From Pelagophyceae sp. CCMP2097 (taxonomy: Eukaryota; Sar; Pelagophyceae), in assembly GCA_026770575.1 (NCBI GenBank), contig MU657475.1:37116-51140 (forward strand): 14,025 nt of DNA, written 5' to 3'. The position numbers and the translations under genes are program-made. The notes beneath the pieces are model-generated. The model was given only the letters and a program-made list of their open reading frames with translations, ran no database searches and was not told the origin of the DNA. Shown in pieces: positions 1-6,400 of this stretch (the first letter of the stretch is position 1; every line of letters starts with the position of its first letter).

Positions 1-1775
1 CTACGCGCAATCTCGATTTTGGGGTCGCCAAAAGCTGGTTTGAGGTGGTTCTCCATTGTCATCGTCTGAGTTCAGCCTCGCTGCCGCTTCGCTGGGGCCG
101 GCTGTAGGCCCTGGCCACACCAAAGCCCGACCTAGTGCCCTGTGGAGGTGAGAAACAAGGCCCAAAATTTAGGCTGAGGGCTCTATTTTATAAGTTATGG
201 GCTCTATTTAACTTGAAATGTCCATGCAAATTCGCAATTCGATGAAAATAGTATCAAGTTTTACACCGTTTTATTACCGATAGTGACTTTACGCGCGGCG
301 GACCAAGCCCGCAAACAAACTCCCTTCGTCAGGGGCCGCGCCGCCACCAGCCCGAACCGTAGCGACCAAAAGTGGCCCCATACCTCGTTTGTAGACCGAG
401 AAATTTATATCTGGGTGGAATCCGTTTCATATTGACCCCCCCCTTGTACTCAAGAAAACCGACAACCTCACTCGGAACCGCAAGTGCACAAGCACCTCAT
501 GGACCAAAAACTCCTTAACTTTGGTATAAAAACTCTCTCTGAAGTACTAGTACGTTGTTCTGAAGTGACCACTCTTTGATGTACCCTCAATTTTTTATCC
601 TGGGATCCTCCGGCGCGATGGTCTGTTCAGGAGGAGGGCCCTAGGGAAACTTATACTTCTAGAACGTGTTCGAACGTGCCCCCCACTGTCCCCCCCTGGC
701 CCCGCTCCTTGGGTTACTGTCCCCTTGGATCAAGTGGTTTCCTCCCCATCAAGATGGAACCAACGAACGAACGCCGGCTCGACGGTCAGCGGTCGCTGCT
801 TGGTCCCCAGAGTTCGTCCGGTGGGTTTGAGGCCGCCGCCATGACGATCCGCAGTCGCTCTTTAGGGACTTGAATATCCCCCATAATTATTTGTTTCATT
901 TTCGGTAGACCCGCTTTTGGTAAATGCGATTAAGGCTTTCGGAGGATTTGTTTGGTGCGATCGACGCGCCTCAACGCAAGCTTTCAAGCTCCGTCTTTTG
1001 TAGCTCCGCGGACGGGGTCCGCGCTGAGATACTCGCGCCCAAAGTTCAACGGAATCTCGTTTTAAATTTTGAAAGTTTAACATTGGGCCATGCATGCAGT
1101 ACCTAGGATTTGTTATAAACCTCCTGAGGCGCAGTTATCGAGCACAGCGAGCCAATTTTCGCCAAAACGAACGCGCAAAGTGGGGGCTGCCGAGCCTAGG
1201 CCCGACGGCCTTCCCCGAGCCGCCAGGCGAGGTCTGGCGGGTGCGCACGCACGCGTGGTACCTTCCGGCCGTGGAACCGACTTCTTATCGGATCAGTCTG
1301 ATCGCATCGTGGCTGGGCAGCACTTCAGGCGAGACCATTTTCGGGCACATCGGCCACAACCCGTGCGCCTCCAGGGGAAAGGAGGCTTGTTATTCCGGGG
1401 TGTATGCGTCGTGGCGCGTCCGTCGCGACACTCCTGACCCCAGGGGACGTCGGTGCGCGGCGGGGCGGCGCCTCTCGGTCCGAGGTTTGAGAGGAAAAAC
1501 GGACTTCGATCCGTTAACCGGACCCAAGTCCGGTAGGAGGGCTCACAGGCGCGAACCAGAGATATTTTAGCGATTATCGGCTCTGCACTCCAACAGCGGG
1601 ACTATTTTCGGTGTTCTTCGAGAGTCTAGGCCGACGCGCAATGACAATGAGCCTCGAGAGTGGCGTGAAATCCTTTGTGTCTTAGGACCGCGCTCTCGTC
1701 CGACTTCCTCCTTCCGCAGGGTATGCGCGGCGTTCCCTTTTCAGACGGAAATCTATTTTAGCTCTGGTGGACTCA
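1..1775. other. Left flank with no recognised gene
   Basis: Mixed-composition DNA. The longest open stretch, 1094-1570 on the plus strand, encodes a low-complexity Arg/Gly/Pro-rich peptide with no domain and I do not call it. C-rich runs occur at about 434-441 and 678-704. One copy of the TTGGATCAAGTGGTTT motif found again at 1866-2074 lies at 725-740. I see no promoter or terminator I can defend. Confidence 0.6.
1498..1533. repeat. Two adjacent small hairpins
   Basis: Stem AACGGA/TCCGTT with a 6-nt loop (1498-1515) is followed two bases later by CCGGAC/GTCCGG with a 4-nt loop (1518-1533). Both stems are perfect six-base pairs. No RNA family is recognised and function is unknown. Confidence 0.5.
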
Positions 1776-1841
1776 TTGTCATTGCTCGTCCACGCCCTGC
1801 TCTTCCAAGACACGCGTCGCGTAAGCCATCCCCCGGGTCCC
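1776..1841 (+). repeat. 66-bp direct repeat, copy 1
   Basis: Runs from TTGTCATTGCTCG to CCCCCGGGTCCC. It matches 2092-2157 at 62 of 66 positions by eye. The inner part CGTCGCGTAAGCCATCCCCC recurs in degraded form at 13747-13767. Confidence 0.85.
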
Positions 1842-1865
1842 TTGATGTTCAGTCTCGGCTGCCTC

Positions 1866-2074
1866 TTGGATCAAGTGGTTTTCTCACCCCTCGGCTGCTT
1901 CTCAACTGGCTCCTGGCACTGGGACCGGAAATCCCTTTTGCCAGGGCATACGTCAGTGGCAGATGGTGTCATATTTTCATGTCAACAGCCGCTCCTCTGG
2001 ATGCGCAGTCTCGACTGCTACCTTGGATTAAGTGGTTTTTCGCCCCTCGGCTGCTTCTTGGATCAAGTGGTTTT
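1866..2074 (+). repeat. Cluster of TTGGATCAAGTGGTTTT motifs
   Basis: Copies at 1866-1882, 2023-2039 (one base changed) and 2057-2074, each next to CTCGGCTGCTTC-like sequence, and a fourth at 725-740. The CTCGGCTGC plus TTGGATCAAGTGG pair forms a recurring ~35-40 bp module. It lies between the two 66-bp repeats, so the region looks like a decayed tandem or segmental array. Confidence 0.75.
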
Positions 2075-2091
2075 CTCACCCCCGGGGTCCC

Positions 2092-2157
2092 TTGTCCCTG
2101 CTCGTCCACGCCCTGCTCTTCCACGACACGCGTCGCGTAAGCCCTCCCCCGGGTCCC
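2092..2157 (+). repeat. 66-bp direct repeat, copy 2
   Basis: Partner of 1776-1841, offset by 316 bp. It is followed by further GGGTCCC repeats (2151-2167), which form a short GC-rich tandem. Confidence 0.85.
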
Positions 2158-2518
2158 GGGTCCCGGTGCCCCGGGAAAGGTAGTCTTTTTAGAGCGCCGT
2201 TCCGTCGGAATGAACGGCGCCGGAGAGGCCGCGGACCGAGATGAAGAATCGAGGCCCGCGTCACGCCCCCCCGTGCCGCGGCAGGGTCCCGTCCTCTGCG
2301 GAACTTCAGCCGGCTCGTTTGTCGACGTCGACGCGTCGTCGCGGCTCCTTTTTACGGGTCTCCGCTCACATGGCCACAGGATGCGGTCTCCTCGGTGGGC
2401 CGCGGCGCGGGCCTCGGCGGCGCGCCGGGGACGGCGGGGGTACTGGGGATCGGTGGCGCGCAGAGGATACAGGGGCTCGGAGGCAGCGCCGAGTGCGGCA
2501 AAGGGGGCGGCGCGGGGG
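2158..2518. other. 3' flank of the main gene, GC-rich
   Basis: Directly downstream of the minus-strand stop. No AATAAA-type signal is seen close by on the minus strand. The plus strand is G-rich from 2427 (runs of 4, 5 and 4 G within 22 bases at 2427-2448), a possible G-quadruplex-forming stretch on the non-template side. Open frames here are compositional. Confidence 0.55.
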
Positions 2519-3448
2519 CTACGAGTTCATGCCCGTGCGCTCGACGCCGTCGCGGTTCCGCTGGTCTCGGAAGGCTTCTTTGCGCTTGTACCAGAACTTT
2601 GACCCGCAGCTGGCGCGCTGGAGCCGGTCCTGGAGCTTGATGATGACGAAGAGCAGCGTCGGCATGCGCTGCGTGATCCTGACCCAGTCCTGGTAGAAGA
2701 TCTCGCCGTGGTCCGAGGCGTGGCCCAGGAAGAGCTGGTCCAGCGCGGCCTGCTTGAACGGCAGCGGGTTGTGGTTCAGCAGAGCGTGCGTCAGCGCGTC
2801 GTAGTCCGGCTTGAGCAGGAACGGCCGCGCGCGGCCCGTGGCCGTCTTGAAGAGCCACCGCAGCATCTCCTGCTGGCCCAGCATGCAAAACGTGACGACG
2901 ACAGTAAAGTAGTCGTCGAACGTGAGGTGTGTCTTCGACTGCGGCTCGGCGAGGTCGACGAGCCAGCGCTGGTAGACGGTGAGGCGGTCGTCGCCGCAGC
3001 CGTCGCTCTTAGGCTCGCCCAGCGAGCCGAGCCAGTCGGCCGTCTCGATGAAGGTGGCCGCGCCGCGCTGGAAGCTGAGCTTGTCAAAGGCGGCGCGGAT
3101 GAGGAGCACGTGGTCGACGTCCACGGCGAACTTGTGCGCGATGTCGGCCACGCGCGACTTGGCGTTAAACCACGCGAGCTTGCGCAGCCGCGCACCGCCG
3201 AGCGCGTTGAGCACGGGCGCCTCGTGCGCCTTGCGCCGGAGGCACCAGAGCCGCGCCTCGCGCCGCAGAGCAAACTTGTCCGCGCCGCCGCCGCGCAGCT
3301 TGCGCCTCGAGCCCAGCGCCGTCGGGACGACTTCAAAGTCGCGCAAGCGCAGCGCCTCCTCTTCCTTTTCGTCGAGGGAAAAGTCGACGGCGATGACGGG
3401 CGGCGCCGGGTCGCCCCGGAGCACGCCCACCGTGCCGACAAACTCCGT
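2519..3448 (-). CDS. Exon 9: C-terminal EF-hand/calcineurin-B-like region and stop
   Basis: Starts TEFVGTVGVLRGDP after GCTGCAG and ends ...GVERTGMNS at TAG 2519-2521; 309 residues. From residue 1735 a helical pattern typical of paired EF-hands appears (VDHVLLIRAAFDKL; FDDYFTVVVTFCML; MLRWLF; FYQDWVRI). The best loop, HASDHGEIFYQD (plus-strand 2687-2722), keeps Gly at position 6, Ile at 8 and Asp at 12 but lacks the acidic ligands at 1, 3 and 5. It is therefore probably structural rather than calcium-binding. The family assignment is inference from pattern. Confidence 0.85.
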   Translation of the reverse strand, partial: TEFVGTVGVLRGDPAPPVIAVDFSLDEKEEEALRLRDFEVVPTALGSRRKLRGGGADKFALRREARLWCLRRKAHEAPVLNALGGARLRKLAWFNAKSRVADIAHKFAVDVDHVLLIRAAFDKLSFQRGAATFIETADWLGSLGEPKSDGCGDDRLTVYQRWLVDLAEPQSKTHLTFDDYFTVVVTFCMLGQQEMLRWLFKTATGRARPFLLKPDYDALTHALLNHNPLPFKQAALDQLFLGHASDHGEIFYQDWVRITQRMPTLLFVIIKLQDRLQRASCGSKFWYKRKEAFRDQRNRDGVERTGMNS

Positions 3449-6400
3449 CTGCAGCGAAACCTAAGGGCGCCGGGTCCGAGGGGCCCCCACAACAGCTCGG
3501 GGCCACCCCCGCCGCCGCGGTTTCGCCCCCGTGGCCGCGGTCGATGTCCGCGGCGGTCCGCGTTTGCCGCGCGCCGGCGCGGCGAAAGACATGCGAGCAG
3601 ATCGCGCTGCCGCCCATGGCCGCGTCGAAGATCCGCGCCTAACGCGTCCCATCCTCGAGGGATGCCGGCCGCTGTCGCGGCGGGCGAGCCCCGCGTGCAT
3701 CGGGGCGTTTCCACCCCTCGTGCAGTTTAGCCTCACCTGGTTGGCCGTGACGTCGGCGTGGTTCGCCGGGACGCCTCGCACGGCGACGCCCGTGAAGACG
3801 AGCGGGTCCGTGCCCTCTGCGACCCAGAGGAAGACCTTTTTCTTGTTTGCGGAAATGTCCTTTTTGATGCGCACAAAGACCTGGCAGGGGTGTGCACACG
3901 GGGCATACGCACAACTCTCTCGAAGGCGCGCCTGGAGCTTGGCCTGCTTGTTCCAGGCTTGTTTTTCGTTCATGGCGACGAGCTCTTTGCGCCCCACCGT
4001 CAGCTTCAGCGCCACCACGCCCCGCGGCTGCGCGGACCGCGTCTGCGAGTTCAGGATGCTGTTCGTCAACTGCGCCCGCTGCTCCAGCTCCTGCTGGCCT
4101 AAAGCGGCGGCAGTCGTGGCCCCGAAGTCGCACGCGGGGGACGCCAGCCTCGCCGCTCGCGCCTCTGCGCCCCGTGGAGTTTGCCCAATCTCCGGCGCGG
4201 CCGCGGGCTCGGGGCGCCGCGGAGGTGGCGCATCAGCCGCTGCTGTGGCGTCGTGCGCAGCAGCGGCGGGAGCCCGTGGGCCCGGCGCGTGGCGTCCTCC
4301 TCGCTCTCGCCGGCGGCGTAGCGCGCCGCTGCGGCGGCTGCGGCTTTTGCCGTCCAGACGACGGCGGATGCGGCGGTCTTCGCCAGCTTCTGCAGCGCCA
4401 CGGTGCCCTGCATCAGCAATCGCTGCGTCGCTGCCTTGGCTTCCGTGGCCTTGACGGACATGGCGTAGTCGCGCCTGAGACCCCGCAGCCGCGCCTCGCG
4501 GTCCGCGGCCCCCACCGCGCGCAAGACGGCGCCGGCGCAGCGCGCGCGCCAGAGCACCTGGATGCAGATGATGGACTTTTCGCGGCCGCGCTGGAAGCAC
4601 TTGGCCAGCAGCCGCGACGCGCGCTCCTCGCGCTTGGAGCGCTTAAAGGCCTCGTCCGCCTCGGCCGCGCGCGCCCGCGCCTCGGCGAGGCGCCTCCGCA
4701 GCAGCTTCGCCGCGCGGTGCCGCGCGATCCAATGAAGGACGCCGAGCGTGAGTACCAGCGCGGCGCACGCCTCACGGCGCACCTCGCGCCACGCGGCCGT
4801 CGCGGCGACGTACCGCCGCCACAAGCACTGGAAGCCAAACGCCGCGCGCTGCCGCCGCACGCCCTGTCTGCGCAGCGCGGCGCGCCAGGCGCGCACGGGG
4901 TCGCTGCGCAGGAACTTGCGCAGGAACTCTGCGGCGTCGCGCATGCGGTCCTGGTCGTCGCGCAGCGCCTCCAGGGCCCGCGCCTGCAGGGCCCGCTCGC
5001 GCTGGTGCCGCGCCTTGGCGACAAAGGCCGCCGCATCGGCGCCGCAGAGCACCTCCCAGCGCCGGAGGAGCTTTTGGAAGCGGCACTTTTTCGCGCGCAA
5101 GAGTTTGCGGCACTGCCGCGCGCGGTGCGCCTGCTGGATCGAAAACGCGGCGCGGTGCTCCCGCCGCCTCTTCTGCAGGAACCGGAGGCGCCGCTGCGCC
5201 CACAGCGCTGCCCGCAGCACCTGCGCCGCGTGCTCTTGCTTGGACTTGAGCAGCGCTTTCATCTCCCCGCGGGCCGTTTTCCGCGCCGTCGCCTGCGCCG
5301 TCGCCACCGGCGGCGGCGACGTCGTGGCCGCGCCGTCGGCCGCCGGTTTCAAAGCACCGTCGGCGGCGCCGTCGCCTGCCGCGGGGCGGCTCGGGGCGGT
5401 GGCCTCGAAGGCGAGCTCGGCTTCGAGGTCCGCCAGCTGCCGCTGCAGCAGCATCCACTGCGTGCGGACCCACCGCCGCACGAAGCGAGCCACGCGCCGC
5501 GCGGCGACGTCGACCGCCGCCGCGGCGCGGAAGCGGAAACGGCGCCGCCGCCGGAGCCACTTCTGGAGCCGCAGCGCGTACCGCGCAAAGTACGCCACCC
5601 GGCGCCACGCGGCGGCCCGGAGCCGCAGGTGCCCCCGGCGGAAGGTTTCGACTGCGGGGACGAGGCCCGCGCGGCAGCGTCGGCGCCACTCTTGCCGCTG
5701 CGCCTTGGCCAGGGACCGTAAGTGCTTCGCCAGCGCCTGCTGCTCCTCGGCCTCCTTGGACGCTTCGAGGCTCCGCCGCTCGAATTGTTGCCGCCGCAGC
5801 GCGGCGACGCGGAGGCAGGCCAGCGCGCTGCGGACCAGGCACTGCATCACCTCGGCGGCCGCCCGCAGCTCCCGGCGCCGCGCATCCAGCGCCCGCACGC
5901 TTCGAAAAGCCGCGCGACCGCAGTTGCCGCGCGCGCGCCGCTGCGCCGCCGTCGCCGCGGCATTCTCCGTCCGACGGCATAGCTGAAACGCCGCGAATTT
6001 GTGGACACACGGCGCCACCGCCGTCAGCCCGCGCGCGTGGCCGCCCTGCGATACGGGCCGGCCGTCGGCGCCGGCCGCAAAGGGCAGCGTCAATGCCGCG
6101 CGCTCCAGCACGGCGCGGTCGAAGCCGGCGCCCGCGCGCCGCAGGTCCAGGTTCGCGAGCACCGCCGCCTCGAAGCGCCACCACCGAGCCACGTCACCTT
6201 CTGCCGCACCGTCGACGCCGGCGACGGCGCCGCCGTCCGAGTCCGGCGGCCTCGTCGAGGCAGTCACCGACGACGGTCGCCATCGGCCCTCGTGCGCCTC
6301 GGCCGGCGGCCTCTGGCGCTGCGTCGCGTCGAATGCGGCGAAGATCGCCGGCGTGACGAAGTCGCAGCCGTGGAGGTTGAGCGTGTGGAGCCTCTTGCAC

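Noticed and set aside
1094..1570. 158-codon open frame, plus strand
   Set aside because: It has an ATG, but no domain, mixed composition and no splice or promoter context. I keep it only as an open stretch.
3892..3925. A small intron inside exon 8 (GTGCGTATG...TGCCAG)
   Set aside because: It has a donor-like start and AG end, but the frame is identical on both sides while the segment length (32 or 35 nt) is not a multiple of three.
4531..5107. Myosin neck or full myosin heavy chain
   Set aside because: IQ-type motifs exist, but no P-loop, switch or motor sequence is found anywhere in the gene and the IQ spacing is far too wide.
3892..5721. 609-codon open frame on the plus strand
   Set aside because: It is antisense to the IQ/helical exon, Arg/Pro/Ala-rich without domains, and explained by GC-rich codon bias on the opposite strand.
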